DNA from: Polyangia bacterium
GTDB taxonomy: Bacteria; Myxococcota_A; Polyangia; Polyangiales; JAUICN01
Assembly (NCBI GenBank): GCA_030427835.1
Contig: JAUICN010000003.1
Coordinates: 226,965-290,964, forward strand
Length of the DNA: 64,000 nt
Direction: 5' to 3'
In this document: positions 37,046 through 46,686 of the stretch, piece after piece
Numbering within the stretch: the first letter of the stretch is position 1
Layout: the number at the start of each line of letters is the position of its first letter
Notes under the pieces: model-generated
Seen by the model: only the letters and a program-made list of their open reading frames with translations
What the model was told of the DNA's origin: nothing
Database searches by the model: none
Program-made: the position numbers and the translations under genes

Positions 37046-38062
37046 CTAGCTCCTCGAGGTTTTTGGAGAACCCGGCAAACACACTTCCACGGCCCCCCGT
37101 GCCACATGGATCTGGCCCTCCCGAAGCTCACCCATGGCCACCATGCGGCGGTTGTCGTCAAACAGCCCCACGAACCCTGGGGCCCCGGACGCCCATTCTC
37201 TCCCGTCCCTCAACGTACCCATCGGGATCGAACGGCCATGAAGCACATCCACCACCTCGGAACCCGTGAGCACCCGGCATGCACCGTCGCCCCACACTTC
37301 CCAAAGGGACGTCAGCTGCCCCCTGACCCGTTGCCGTTCGCCCTCATCTCCCTGGAAAGCCCGTTGCAAGGCGTCACCGTCAACCCCGCCATCGGCATGG
37401 AAACCACCTGAAGAAACCCTTCGCAACTCCGCCACGTGACCCACCGTCCCCAAATCCCTGGCCAAATCCCGAGCAAAAGAACGCACGTAGTACCCGGGAG
37501 ACGTGTGCAACAAGAGGGTGATGTGACCTTTCGGGAATACTCCCGCCGTCCCGTCGCAAGGCCCCGTCGGCTCAATAGTCACCCGTTCCAGACACACCAT
37601 CCGCCCGCAAAGGCGTACCTCTTCGCCGCGCCTCACCCGCTTGTGGGCCGCCACCCCATCCACTTTGATGGCACTGACCGCAGGAGGCACCTGGCGCCGC
37701 CAGCCCAAAAGCCCAGTCAACACCTTCCGAAGTGCGTTGGGACACGGTGTAAACACCGGACCCTCCTTCACCACCTGGCCCTCTCCGTCCAACGTATCGG
37801 TCTCTGTACCAAGCGAAACCACCACCCGATACACCTTGGATTGACCCGTCAACACACGGAGAATGCGGGTGCCACCACCCACTCCCACTGCCAGGAGACC
37901 CGAGGCCCGAGGATCCAACGTGCCTCCATGGCCCACGGTCCGAGTACCAAAAACCCTCCTGCACCACCGAACCACATCATGGGAACTGCACCCCACAGGT
38001 TTGTCCACAAGTACCACACCATGCACCCCTTTCACGGCATGCCATAGGGGCTCAGAATCCAT
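37046..38062 (-). CDS. truB: tRNA pseudouridine(55) synthase
   Basis: TruB makes the universal pseudouridine 55 in the T loop of tRNA. N-terminal GVVLVDKPVGCSSHDVV and catalytic GHGGTLDPRASGLL (Asp nucleophile) are present, followed by QVPPAVSAIKVDG, the YVRSFARDLARDLGTVGHVAELRR block and a PUA-like C-terminal domain. The start directly abuts the stop of the DHH phosphoesterase gene. It is the last gene of the rimP-nusA-infB-rbfA-nrnA-truB cluster. 338 aa is slightly longer than usual, from loops around the catalytic core. Confidence 0.95.
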   Translation of the reverse strand: MDSEPLWHAVKGVHGVVLVDKPVGCSSHDVVRWCRRVFGTRTVGHGGTLDPRASGLLAVGVGGGTRILRVLTGQSKVYRVVVSLGTETDTLDGEGQVVKEGPVFTPCPNALRKVLTGLLGWRRQVPPAVSAIKVDGVAAHKRVRRGEEVRLCGRMVCLERVTIEPTGPCDGTAGVFPKGHITLLLHTSPGYYVRSFARDLARDLGTVGHVAELRRVSSGGFHADGGVDGDALQRAFQGDEGERQRVRGQLTSLWEVWGDGACRVLTGSEVVDVLHGRSIPMGTLRDGREWASGAPGFVGLFDDNRRMVAMGELREGQIHVARGAVEVCLPGSPKTSRS

Positions 38063-39154
38063 CTAGGCCCTAGAACCCACGCCGGGAGTCAGATCCACCA
38101 TGGACGACAACGCAGACACGGCCCTGGGCAACCACTGTTCGAGATTCCCGGCAACCACAGTGGCAGCCGCGTTCGAATGCCCTCCTCCGCCCATTCGTTG
38201 TGCCACCACAGCCACGTTCAGGGGGCCCTTGGAACGAAAACGCAACTTGCATTCGTCAGCGCCTCCATCGATCACAAGCACCGCAGCAACCACCGTGGAT
38301 CCACGCATCATGATGTCCACAAAACCATCCGTCTCCCCGTAGATATCAGACGATCTGTCGCAAATGGTCATGGAAGCCACACGCTGATCGCAGTGAAATG
38401 TCAACGTATCCAAGGCCCGTTGAAACAACTTCAGTTTCCGAGGGGTCCAGGCATCAAACATCCGCCGGGCAATGGATTCAGGATCTGCACCCGATTCCAC
38501 CAAAAACGCCGCATCGTGGAACACCCCGGCATCCACGCGGTTCCCGCGAAAACCCAACGTGTCGGTGACCATGGCCGCATACACCTGGGTTGCCACACGG
38601 GGTGAAACCTTCACACGAAACCGTCGAAAAAGGTCCAGTACCATGGAGCCCGTTGAGCAAGCGGTCTCATCCCTAAGCTCCAAATCCCCGAACACTTGGT
38701 AGCTAGAATGGTGGTCAATGACCACGCAGCGAAGCGAACTGCGTATGCGAACCAGCCGTTCCGGAAGAAGACCCGGGGACGGCGTGTCGGTAATCAGCAC
38801 AGTCTGCCCCGCCACCACATCCGCGGTGGTCGGCACTCCCCCGTATAGAAACTCCAAGTGTTCGGGCACACGCTCTGGAAGAAACAAACGCGCATCCTTG
38901 CCCAGGGCCACAAGCAACTCCGTCAGTGCGGCCGCTGAACCCAGAGCGTCCGCATCCGGCGCGCGATGACATGTGACGACGAAAGAGTTCTCGCTACGCA
39001 GCAGTTGATCCAACGTGGCCCACGGGTGCTCCTTGTCAGGATCATCTCCCATCTCACCCGTGCCACCCACGGGAAGGGGAACCGACGCAAGGGAAGAAAC
39101 TGAAGCACAGGGAGGACTTGGGGCGGAGGAGGATTCAGGAGTTCTGGCCATCAT
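38063..39154 (-). CDS. nrnA: DHH/DHHA1 phosphoesterase (NrnA-like oligoribonuclease / pAp phosphatase)
   Basis: NrnA-type enzymes degrade short RNAs and 3'-phosphoadenosine 5'-phosphate. Metal-binding motifs: VTCHRAPDADALGSAAAL, VLITDTP, VVIDHHSSYQ (the DHH signature) and MVTDTLGFRG. The DHHA1 domain has GGGGHSNAAATVV. Most relatives start near the first motif; here about 55 Ser/Pro/Gly-rich residues precede it. ATG 39154 (or 39151) follows GGGAGG and AGGGCAGG; it overlaps the rbfA 3' end by about 20 bases. Its place between rbfA and truB is common in other bacteria. Confidence 0.9.
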   Translation of the reverse strand: MMARTPESSSAPSPPCASVSSLASVPLPVGGTGEMGDDPDKEHPWATLDQLLRSENSFVVTCHRAPDADALGSAAALTELLVALGKDARLFLPERVPEHLEFLYGGVPTTADVVAGQTVLITDTPSPGLLPERLVRIRSSLRCVVIDHHSSYQVFGDLELRDETACSTGSMVLDLFRRFRVKVSPRVATQVYAAMVTDTLGFRGNRVDAGVFHDAAFLVESGADPESIARRMFDAWTPRKLKLFQRALDTLTFHCDQRVASMTICDRSSDIYGETDGFVDIMMRGSTVVAAVLVIDGGADECKLRFRSKGPLNVAVVAQRMGGGGHSNAAATVVAGNLEQWLPRAVSALSSMVDLTPGVGSRA

Positions 39155-39551
39155 CCTGCCCTGGGGCCTCCCTGTTGGATTCATCATGATCCGACGACCG
39201 AGCAAGATCGTTGAGAATCGCATCCACCCGAGACGCCCCTTCCGTCTGTGTATCCCAATGCATGCGCACCTGTGGAACGTATTTGCTCTCCATTTTCAGC
39301 GCCAACTCACGCCGCAAAAAACCCTGGGATTGGGCCAAGCCTTCCATCACGCTCTTCCGTTGCAACTCCGATGCGCCATGTACCAACACGTACAAATCCA
39401 CATGCCGAAGGTCCTCACTCACTTGCACGTGCGTCACCATCAAACCCAGGAGCCGTTCGTCGCGAAGACGCCCGCGTGCAAGCAGTTCCGTCACATCGGC
39501 GCGAATCCGACTCGCAAAGCGTGTCGCACGCTTGTACGGAGCAGTTGCCAT
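39135..39551 (-). CDS. rbfA: Ribosome-binding factor A
   Basis: RbfA binds the 30S subunit and helps 16S rRNA maturation and cold adaptation. 138 aa from ATG 39551 (MATAPYKRATRFASRIRADV). The KH-like fold carries LLGLMVTHVQVSEDLRHVDLYV and the C-terminal KYVPQVRMHWDTQTEGASRVDAIL. The frame is open upstream to 39608 but those residues overlap infB. The gene lies 16 bases after infB. The Asp/Ser/Glu-rich tail (about 20 residues) is overlapped by the next gene. Confidence 0.95.
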   Translation of the reverse strand: MATAPYKRATRFASRIRADVTELLARGRLRDERLLGLMVTHVQVSEDLRHVDLYVLVHGASELQRKSVMEGLAQSQGFLRRELALKMESKYVPQVRMHWDTQTEGASRVDAILNDLARSSDHDESNREAPGQDDGQNS

Positions 39552-39567
39552 GGTGTGACCGCCACCC

Positions 39568-42216
39568 CTAGAGAGTAGCCGCCACCTCCTTCTCCCGGTA
39601 ACACTCAAGCACGTCGCTTGGCTTTAGGTCACTAAACCCTTCCAAGCTGATTCCACATTCAAACCCGGTCGTCACCTCTTTCACGTCATCCTTAAAACGA
39701 CGCAGGGAGCCGAGACTACCCTCCCACACCTGCACAGAATCTCGCAGGAGTCGAACCTTCGAGTTACGTACAATCTTTCCATCAAGCACGTAGCAACCTG
39801 CAATCATTCCCAGCTTAGGAATGTGGAACGTCTCGCGGACCTCGGCGCGGCCCAAATCCTCCGCCACGATGGTGGGCGCAAGCAAACCTGCCATGGCCTT
39901 CTTCACGTCATCCAATGCCTCGTAGATGATGCGGTACGTACGCACCTCCACGCCTTCCTTCTTTGCCATGGCCTTGGCCTGGCCCGCAGGGCGTACGTTG
40001 AACCCGATGACAATGGCGTTGGAAGCCGTCGCCAGCATCACGTCGTTTTCCGTAATCCCACCCACGCCGGTGTGGATCACGTTGACCTTCACCTTTTCCG
40101 TAGAAAGTTCCGAAAGGGATTTTACAAGGGCCTCGATCGTTCCCTGCACGTCCGCCTTCACCACCAGCTTCAGTTCAGCCACCTCAGCGGACTGCATCAT
40201 TTGGTAGATCTGATCCAATCCACGGGGGGCGCCCACAGGGCGGACCGCCGAAGGACCGGTTTGGGATTCCGCAACGGATTGTGCCCGCCTTGCGTCGGTC
40301 ACCACGTACAAGGAATCTCCCGCACCAGGCATGGAAGAAAGACCAAGGACCTCCACCGGGGTGGATGGAGGCGCGGCGCGAAGCTGCTTGCCCCGATCAT
40401 CCGTCATGGCCCGAACGCGTCCCCAGGCGGACCCGACCACCACGTGGTCGCCGGCGTTCAGTGTACCCACCTTCACCAAAACATTGGCCACCGGCCCACG
40501 CCCACGATCCAGGTACGCCTCAAGCACCACGCCCTCACCAGGAATTCCTGGGTTCGCACGAAGATCCAACAGCTCGGATTGCAGGGCGACCGCCTCCAGG
40601 AGTTTTTCCACCCCAGTTCCTGTAACGGCACTGCAGTCCACGAAAATCACGTCACCGCCCCATTCCTCAGGCTGCAACCCTTCTGCCGCCATGGCGTTTC
40701 GAATGGCTTCGGGCTTGGAGTCCGGACGGTCGATTTTGTTGACCGCAACCACAATCGGCACCCCGGCAGCCTTCGCATGGTTGATGGCCTCACGGGTCTG
40801 GGGCATCACCCCATCGTCGGCCGCCACCACAAGAATCACCACATCGGTGGCGGACGCGCCACGGGCGCGCATGGAAGTGAACGCTTCGTGGCCAGGCGTA
40901 TCCAGAAATACAATGGGGCCGTGGGGAGTATCCACCCGATAGGCTCCGATGTGCTGGGTAATACCTCCGGCCTCACCACCGGCCACATCCGCACGGCGAA
41001 TACGATCCAGAAGTGAAGTCTTTCCATGATCCACGTGACCCATCACCGTCACCACCGGGGCGCGAGTGATGCGATCCTCTTCCACGTCGGCGAAGGTACC
41101 GCGGGCGGCCTCCACGATCTCCTCGGTGGATCGGGCAACGTTCTCCACTTCGTAGCCAAACTCACTGGCGATGATCTTGGCGGTATCGGTATCCAGAGTG
41201 CTGTTGATGTGAATGTGCCCCACGCCCATTTCCATGAGCTTCATGAGCAAATCAGTGGATTTCAGGCTCATGCGCTGGGCAAGCACCTGAACCTGAATCT
41301 GATCCTCGATCCGAATCACGCGCTTCTGTGCGCTGGGCACCGTAATCTCGGTGGATTTACCTTTCTTGCCTGGCACCATGCGACGCTTGGAGGGGCGTCC
41401 CGTCGAACGTCCAGCCTGACGCCCAATGGGCCCCAGGGCGGCGCGACCCAGTTCCCGACGACGGGGAGCTTCCACCCGCCGTTGCTGGGCATGTTCGGTG
41501 ACAATCCGTTGCTTGGTGGCTTCAGAAAGGGGCTGCGCACTGGGAGCCATGGTATCGCCACGGGTCACCACACCGGGTGGCAACGCCGCACGCCTCCGAG
41601 GGGGCTCCGGAACGGGCTCGGGCTCGGGTGCCGGGCCGCGGGAGGTCGGCGAACCTTGATTACGGCGCGTGGGTCCTCGATCACCCATGGAGGGAGGCAC
41701 CACGTCTGCCATGGACTTGGGCTCGTCTGCGACCGGCTCCTTTTCAGACACCTTGGACTCCACAGCCGAAGCTCCCGGAACCGATTCCACAGCCCCTTCG
41801 GAAGCAGAAGCCTCTTTCACCGAAGACACGGGATCCGCGGCAACCCCTTCGCTCAATGAAGGAGATGAGGGGGGTGAGGCTACGGGAGCCCCTGCAACGC
41901 CCGCTTCGGCAGCAACCGCCGCATCGGCTGCTGCAGCCACCGGCTCCGTTACCTCAGGGGCCGATTCCACCACCTCTGGCTCCGGGGCAGGCTTCTTAGC
42001 GCGCCTACGCACCACGGTGGGACGAATACGTTCTTCCACCACGTGCTTTGTTTCACGCTTTTGCTTTAAGGCCGCTTTCACACGGTCCACCTCTGCATCC
42101 TCAAGCACACTCATATGATTGCGAACCGCAATCCCCATGGCGGAGATGCGTTGCACCAACTCACGGTTTGAAATGTCCAGCTCTCGGGCTACTTCGTACA
42201 CACGAACCTTGCTCAT
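39568..42216 (-). CDS. infB: Translation initiation factor IF-2
   Basis: IF-2 positions initiator tRNA on the ribosome; GTPase, 882 aa. The N-terminal IF2_N helix (VRVYEVARELDISNRELVQRI) is followed by a long Ala/Pro/Glu/Val/Ser-rich linker, an Arg-rich segment and a second IF2_N domain. The G domain has GHVDHGKTSLLDRIR, DTPGHEAF and NKIDRP. Domains II-IV follow, ending ISLEGFSDLKPSDVLECY. GGGGAGG sits upstream of the ATG. The linker carries the strong Val/Glu/Ala composition typical of minus-strand genes here. Confidence 0.98.
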   Translation of the reverse strand: MSKVRVYEVARELDISNRELVQRISAMGIAVRNHMSVLEDAEVDRVKAALKQKRETKHVVEERIRPTVVRRRAKKPAPEPEVVESAPEVTEPVAAAADAAVAAEAGVAGAPVASPPSSPSLSEGVAADPVSSVKEASASEGAVESVPGASAVESKVSEKEPVADEPKSMADVVPPSMGDRGPTRRNQGSPTSRGPAPEPEPVPEPPRRRAALPPGVVTRGDTMAPSAQPLSEATKQRIVTEHAQQRRVEAPRRRELGRAALGPIGRQAGRSTGRPSKRRMVPGKKGKSTEITVPSAQKRVIRIEDQIQVQVLAQRMSLKSTDLLMKLMEMGVGHIHINSTLDTDTAKIIASEFGYEVENVARSTEEIVEAARGTFADVEEDRITRAPVVTVMGHVDHGKTSLLDRIRRADVAGGEAGGITQHIGAYRVDTPHGPIVFLDTPGHEAFTSMRARGASATDVVILVVAADDGVMPQTREAINHAKAAGVPIVVAVNKIDRPDSKPEAIRNAMAAEGLQPEEWGGDVIFVDCSAVTGTGVEKLLEAVALQSELLDLRANPGIPGEGVVLEAYLDRGRGPVANVLVKVGTLNAGDHVVVGSAWGRVRAMTDDRGKQLRAAPPSTPVEVLGLSSMPGAGDSLYVVTDARRAQSVAESQTGPSAVRPVGAPRGLDQIYQMMQSAEVAELKLVVKADVQGTIEALVKSLSELSTEKVKVNVIHTGVGGITENDVMLATASNAIVIGFNVRPAGQAKAMAKKEGVEVRTYRIIYEALDDVKKAMAGLLAPTIVAEDLGRAEVRETFHIPKLGMIAGCYVLDGKIVRNSKVRLLRDSVQVWEGSLGSLRRFKDDVKEVTTGFECGISLEGFSDLKPSDVLECYREKEVAATL

Positions 42217-42263
42217 GCGGCCTCCCCAATCTGTTGTAACGTCATCATCATCATCCGAATTCC

Positions 42264-44105
42264 CTAGGCCGTTTCTCCAGCGCTGGGGCTTTCCGCAGGG
42301 GAACCAACGGTCGATTCTGGAGCCCCATCCACGCCGCCGCCGGATACATCGGAAGCACTCCCATCCTTGGCAGTCCCGTTTTCTGCAGCAGCGCCCTCGG
42401 CACTGGCTTTCACAGCAGCCTCTGCCTGGGCAACCAACGTTTCCTCAAGCGCCCGCTGACGGGCATCCTCCCGGGCCTGGGCCTCCTCGGCTTCCAGGCG
42501 AACACGAAGTACGTCCTGCGCATCTCCGATAGCGGGCCACTCCTCTTCCAGGAACTTGCGCGCACCTTCCTGAATATCTTCCACCTGTTGGGCACTCAAT
42601 CGGCTGCGAAGTGCAAGCCTGTCCGGGTCTCCCTCGTCACAGACACTCTCCACGGTTCGGTACCCCGCCGCTTCCAATAGCTCCGCAATACGACGGTTCA
42701 CGCCCTGCACCAGGGTCAGGATCTCGTGATCTCCAAGCAGCTCCTCAGAAGTGACCGCGGCCCGAAGGCGATCCTGCCGGATGGCTTCCGTGGCCTCAAT
42801 CGCGTGGGAACGAACGGCATCCACTTCCGCTTCACTCACACCCGTCACTTCTACCAACTCAGAGGTGGGCGCGTTGGCGACCTCCTCCAGGCTTCGGAAG
42901 CCTGCCTTGTACAATCGCTTGGCAAACTCCTCATCGCTTCCTTCAATCCGACCAAACGCGGCAAGCGCTTCCTCTTCCATGAGCTTGAACCTGGATTCAC
43001 TGACGATATCCAAACGCCAACCTGTCAGCTGAGACGCAAGCCGTACGTTCTGGCCCCGGCGCCCAATGGCCAGGGAAAGTTTGGCGTCAGGAACCACAAG
43101 TTCCATGGCTGTGTTCGCTTCGTCGATCACCACCCGAACCACCTCAGCGGGCGCAATCGCGTTGCAAACGAATCGAGCGGGATCCCGGTCCCAGGGAACA
43201 ATATCTATTTTTTCCCCGCGAAGTTCCTGCACCACCGCCTGAACCCTGGACCCTTTCATGCCCACGCAGGCACCCACCGGATCCACGTCCGTATCCCGGC
43301 TTGAAACACCAATCTTGGATCGCGCACCAGGTTCACGGGCGGCCGAAACGATACGAACAATGCCCTCATAGATTTCAGGCACTTCCATCTCGAACAACTT
43401 CACCAGAAGATCCACGTGGGTTCGACTCAGCATGAGTTGAGGACCACGGGCCTCCCGATCAATGTCTTTCAAAAGGGCCACAATCCGATCGCCAGGTCGG
43501 TAGTTCTCCCGGGGAGTTTGCTCCTTGGGGCCAAGCACCGCTTCCACGTTACGCCCCAAATCCACAATGATGTTGTTTCCCCGCTCAAACCGTCGCACCA
43601 CCCCAGTGATGACTTCGCCCTTACGATCCTTGTACTCGTCGTGGATCCGGTCCCGTTCTGCGTCACGTACCCGCTGAATGATCACCTGCTTGGCCGTTTG
43701 CGCCGCAATGCGACCAAAACCCCGGCGATGCTGCCGCATCTGCAAAAGGTCACCGAACTCCCGATCCTGTTCCCGTGCACGGTCGGCATCATCCGGCATG
43801 TAAAACACCTGAAAGCCCAACTCTTCACCCACCTCGGATTCAAGGCCGACCCGACTGGCGTCGTCAGTGGAGATCTCCCGCTCCGAATCCTCCACCTCGG
43901 CAGACACAGTCATGTACTGAAAGAGGTCCACGGCGCCGGTTTCCTCGTTGTAGCGAGCCTCAAGTTCCCGGTTGAGACCAAAGGTACGCTTTGCGGCCGT
44001 CAGAATCGCCTGCTCCATGGCTTCCACTAGGATCTTAGGATCAATCCCTTTTTCCTGACTCACTTGCTCGATTACATTTTGAAGCGAAAAACCACTCTGT
44101 TGCAT
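42264..44105 (-). CDS. nusA: Transcription termination/antitermination factor NusA
   Basis: NusA modulates RNA polymerase pausing, termination and antitermination. N-terminal domain with [29 protein letters not shown]1 domain ([20 protein letters not shown]); KH1/KH2 with [26 protein letters not shown] and [25 protein letters not shown]. Two Glu-rich helix-hairpin repeats follow. A C-terminal extension of about 90 residues rich in Ala, Glu, Gly and Ser goes beyond the E. coli-type end. 613 aa. It sits between rimP (51 bases) and infB (47 bases), the usual order. Confidence 0.97.
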   Translation of the reverse strand: MQQSGFSLQNVIEQVSQEKGIDPKILVEAMEQAILTAAKRTFGLNRELEARYNEETGAVDLFQYMTVSAEVEDSEREISTDDASRVGLESEVGEELGFQVFYMPDDADRAREQDREFGDLLQMRQHRRGFGRIAAQTAKQVIIQRVRDAERDRIHDEYKDRKGEVITGVVRRFERGNNIIVDLGRNVEAVLGPKEQTPRENYRPGDRIVALLKDIDREARGPQLMLSRTHVDLLVKLFEMEVPEIYEGIVRIVSAAREPGARSKIGVSSRDTDVDPVGACVGMKGSRVQAVVQELRGEKIDIVPWDRDPARFVCNAIAPAEVVRVVIDEANTAMELVVPDAKLSLAIGRRGQNVRLASQLTGWRLDIVSESRFKLMEEEALAAFGRIEGSDEEFAKRLYKAGFRSLEEVANAPTSELVEVTGVSEAEVDAVRSHAIEATEAIRQDRLRAAVTSEELLGDHEILTLVQGVNRRIAELLEAAGYRTVESVCDEGDPDRLALRSRLSAQQVEDIQEGARKFLEEEWPAIGDAQDVLRVRLEAEEAQAREDARQRALEETLVAQAEAAVKASAEGAAAENGTAKDGSASDVSGGGVDGAPESTVGSPAESPSAGETA

Positions 44106-44156
44106 TGTCTTCTTCTTCCTCCGTCGGCCCCTGACAGTTCAGGATCCGACCATCGC

Positions 44157-44870
44157 TCAGGTTCCTGTACGACGGTTCTTGTTTGCCCCGGTGTTCTTTT
44201 TTTTCAACCCAGCGTGTCCGGGACGCTGAACCTCTTTGAAACGGTACACAAGGTGAGCCTTCTGCACCTGCTCTAGGGGAATCGCCACCTCTTGGCCATC
44301 CACCTCCATACAAATCTGCCCAGCCTCGAAGCCCCGAAGGATCCCGGTGAACTGACGGCGGTCACTCAAACCTTGAAAGGAAAGCACCAATCCCGTGGCG
44401 ATATGGGCTTCCCGACCCGCAAACCGCACGTAGTCTTCTGCCCGAACCAGGGGGCGTTCAAGCCCCGGGGACGTCACTTCCAGGGAATACTTTTCCGGCA
44501 GGCCGGGCACCTCCTGCACATCCAACAGGGTCGAAATATCACGGCTCACCCGGCTGCAATGCTGCAACGTAACCGATCCCACCTGGCCCACATTCGCTGA
44601 AGCAAGCGCGCTTTTGGGTTCACTGGAAGGTTCCGAAGTCTCCGTTTCAACCGCAAGGTCCCGTACGTCCACGCCCTGCGCCGAAGGTGCCTTCGAAGGG
44701 TCGGGAAGATCGATCATGACCTGCAACACGTGCCGCCCGGCCGAGGAGGTTTGACGTACGAGCACCAGGTCCACCCCGTGGGCTGCACACACGGGAAGAA
44801 TCAGGTTCTCCAGGGGTCGAAGATTTTCGGCAGGGGCTAACATGGCAAAAAGGGCAGTACTGACGGGCAC
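44157..44870 (-). CDS. rimP: Ribosome maturation factor RimP
   Basis: RimP assists 30S subunit assembly. The N-terminal domain is LRPLENLILPVCAAHGVDLVLVRQ with the strand LQVMIDLP. The family motif DISTLLDVQEVPGLPEKYSLEVTSPGLERPL is intact. The C-terminal SH3-like domain ends in IPLEQVQKAHLVYRF. Length is up to 237 aa, above the usual 150-170, because of a Ser/Glu/Ala-rich insertion of about 35 residues before the core motif and a basic C-terminal tail. Start is GTG 44870, or ATG 44843, which better fits family N-termini; neither has a clear ribosome site. First gene of the nusA-infB operon. Confidence 0.92.
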   Translation of the reverse strand: MPVSTALFAMLAPAENLRPLENLILPVCAAHGVDLVLVRQTSSAGRHVLQVMIDLPDPSKAPSAQGVDVRDLAVETETSEPSSEPKSALASANVGQVGSVTLQHCSRVSRDISTLLDVQEVPGLPEKYSLEVTSPGLERPLVRAEDYVRFAGREAHIATGLVLSFQGLSDRRQFTGILRGFEAGQICMEVDGQEVAIPLEQVQKAHLVYRFKEVQRPGHAGLKKKNTGANKNRRTGT

Positions 44871-45227
44871 AAATTGGGTGTATCTTGGTCCAGAATCCGG
44901 TAAGCGATGGAACGCCTCCGCATCCCATGCCAGCCCAGAAAAACAACATTCCGGAAAACAAGCTTTCGGAACATCACGTCCCGAAGAACAACGTTCCCAG
45001 GGAATACCTCTCCCTGCACCAAAGGCTCCGCATAGGACGGAACCAGGAACGTCACCCCCAGAAACACAAAACGGCGAACACTGGGTCCGCCGTCATCGAA
45101 ATTTCCGAAGCTGGCAGCGAACGGGTACCACACCGGCTACCTGCCTGCAACGTGGCCCATCACTCCGTGCCCCGACGCCCGGGCAGTTACCGGTACCCGT
45201 GGGCAGTTGCGAGTACGGGGCACCCCC
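44871..45227. other. Divergent intergenic region without a supported gene (357 bp)
   Basis: Lies between the divergent starts of rimP and the TonB-like gene at 45228, so it must hold promoters for both, but I see no convincing -35/-10 pair. Open frames exist on both strands without recognisable domains or start signals. Its most distinct content is a run of degenerate 15-bp repeats at 44942-45016. The strand is C/A-rich. Confidence 0.5.
44942..45016. repeat. Five degenerate 15-bp tandem units
   Basis: Units on the plus strand are AACAACATTCCGGAA, AACAAGCTTTCGGAA, CATCACGTCCCGAAG, AACAACGTTCCCAGG and, more weakly, GAATACCTCTCCCTG. The 15-bp spacing is exact. In the plus frame they would read as 5-residue units (NNIPE, NKLSE, HHVPK, NNVPR), in a minus frame as FRxVx-like units. 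The first two units hold near-palindromes (TTCCGGAA). They may be protein-binding sites or remains of a pentapeptide-type coding repeat. Confidence 0.5.
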
Positions 45228-46685
45228 ATGGACACTAGGGCAAACCCCGGCAAATCCAGACGTCGAACCCCAAACCCATGGGTGCCGTGGCTGTGGGCCG
45301 TGGTGGCTTCCGCTACCGTTCACGGCGGGGGCGCGGCGACCCTTTGGTTGACCGCCCCGCCGGATCTGGACCTGCAATTTGAGCGCCCCCAATTCATCGA
45401 ACTGGGCTTTGTGGAGGCCGCGCCAGAACCGCCCCCCCCAACCGAGGAACCCAGCTCAGCATCCCCAACCCCCGTGCCCACAACTCCCAAAGGGAACCCA
45501 CCACAACGCCCGAACCGACGGACGGCGCCAAAAAGGTCCGCTCCGGCACCCCCACCCGTACCCCCAGAAACAGCTCCAGCCCCTGAGGAAACCCAGCCTG
45601 AACCCCCAAACGAAAACGAGTCCAGCGCACAAATCCAGCCCCTGGTGAAGCTGCCAGGCAAGGCGTTTGTGGCCATCCGTCTCGATCTTGGGCCGCTGCA
45701 CGACATGCCAGGAATACGGAACAACCTGCTCGCATTCGTCAAAACCCTGCCCCACACCGAGACGTTGCTTTCTGCCCCGGGCATGGAGCCCCTCATCTCT
45801 AGGGTACTGTTGCTTTCACCCACGCTCCGGTACGAACACACCTACGCCTGGATTGAAACCAATGCCCCGGACACCAGCGGAACCATGTTGGCCCTGTGGA
45901 AATCACGGCTTGCTGAACATGTGGAAATCACGCCGATCACCCCACAACAATTCCTCATCGGAACCCCGGGCCCCACAGCAAACAGAATCAAACGGTGGTT
46001 GAGCACCCAGCCCCTGGATACCCCCACCGCCCCCCAGGGGGCAACCGACAAGGAAACACCAGTCAACGCCGCCCCGCGTGAACAAAGCAACCCACACGAA
46101 CAAAGCAACCCAGACGAACAAAACCCCACGGACGAATACCCCATCGCTCAAGGCCCCACCCCTCAGGAGGCCGCCGACAAGGACACCGTGGTGCGAATTC
46201 AGTGGCTGGGCCTGGAACACTTCTTCCGCGGCAGCGGTACAGCACGGGCCCTAGAGGGAGAAGTGCGATGGAACGGGGGACAATTTCTGCTGCACACCCG
46301 TGGTGTCTACCCAACCGCAGAAGCGGCCCAAACCGCGCGTGCCTACTGGGAAGGAGCCAAACGTAAGTACGGGAGCGACATTCGATTGCAGCTTACGGGC
46401 ATGTCGGGCCCCATCCTGAACACGGAAGTGGAGGTAGTGGACACCACACTCAAGGCCACCACCACACTCACTTCCGCCCAATTGCGCTTGGTTCTCAGCA
46501 TGCTGAGTCCCTTTGTTGGGCAGCTGATTCATCCACCCGAGCCAGCTACCCCAACCGCAAACATTTCACCAACGGGTAGCCCTCCAGCTGGCAATTCAGC
46601 AATTGGCACGACAGATGCTGAATTGAAAACGCCCCCACCCGAAGGCAGAGGCGATTCAAACCACATCGTGGATACCGAACAGTGA
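45228..46685 (+). CDS. Predicted TonB-like membrane-anchored periplasmic protein, unknown function
   Basis: 485 aa from ATG 45228 (TTG 45207 is the alternative). One N-terminal TM (about 20-42, LWAVVASATVHGGGAATLWL) is followed by a beta-strand and a Pro/Glu-rich region (about 60-130), like the anchor of TonB-family proteins. The periplasmic domain (LVKLPGKAFVAIRLDLGPLHDMPG, then LISRVLLLSPTLRYEHTYAWIETNAP) matches nothing I recognise. It contains an in-frame 18-bp tandem repeat (EQSNPH/EQSNPD). No TonB C-terminal domain was seen at the end. It is divergent from rimP and ends 1 base from the convergent HU gene. Confidence 0.75.
   Translation: MDTRANPGKSRRRTPNPWVPWLWAVVASATVHGGGAATLWLTAPPDLDLQFERPQFIELGFVEAAPEPPPPTEEPSSASPTPVPTTPKGNPPQRPNRRTAPKRSAPAPPPVPPETAPAPEETQPEPPNENESSAQIQPLVKLPGKAFVAIRLDLGPLHDMPGIRNNLLAFVKTLPHTETLLSAPGMEPLISRVLLLSPTLRYEHTYAWIETNAPDTSGTMLALWKSRLAEHVEITPITPQQFLIGTPGPTANRIKRWLSTQPLDTPTAPQGATDKETPVNAAPREQSNPHEQSNPDEQNPTDEYPIAQGPTPQEAADKDTVVRIQWLGLEHFFRGSGTARALEGEVRWNGGQFLLHTRGVYPTAEAAQTARAYWEGAKRKYGSDIRLQLTGMSGPILNTEVEVVDTTLKATTTLTSAQLRLVLSMLSPFVGQLIHPPEPATPTANISPTGSPPAGNSAIGTTDAELKTPPPEGRGDSNHIVDTEQ
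46080..46133 (+). repeat. 18-bp tandem repeat (3 copies) within the TonB-like gene
   Basis: Units start GAACAAAGCAACCCACAC, GAACAAAGCAACCCAGAC and a diverged GAACAAAACCCCACGGAC. They are in frame, encoding EQSNPH, EQSNPD and EQNPTD in a Pro/Gln-rich linker. Slippage at this site would change linker length by 6 residues without a frameshift. Confidence 0.8.
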
Positions 46686-46686
46686 A

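Noticed and set aside
44837-45351. Open frames on both strands in the rimP divergent region
   Set aside because: Plus and minus frames are both open because of base composition; neither has a start signal, a domain or a credible fold. Kept only as an intergenic repeat observation.
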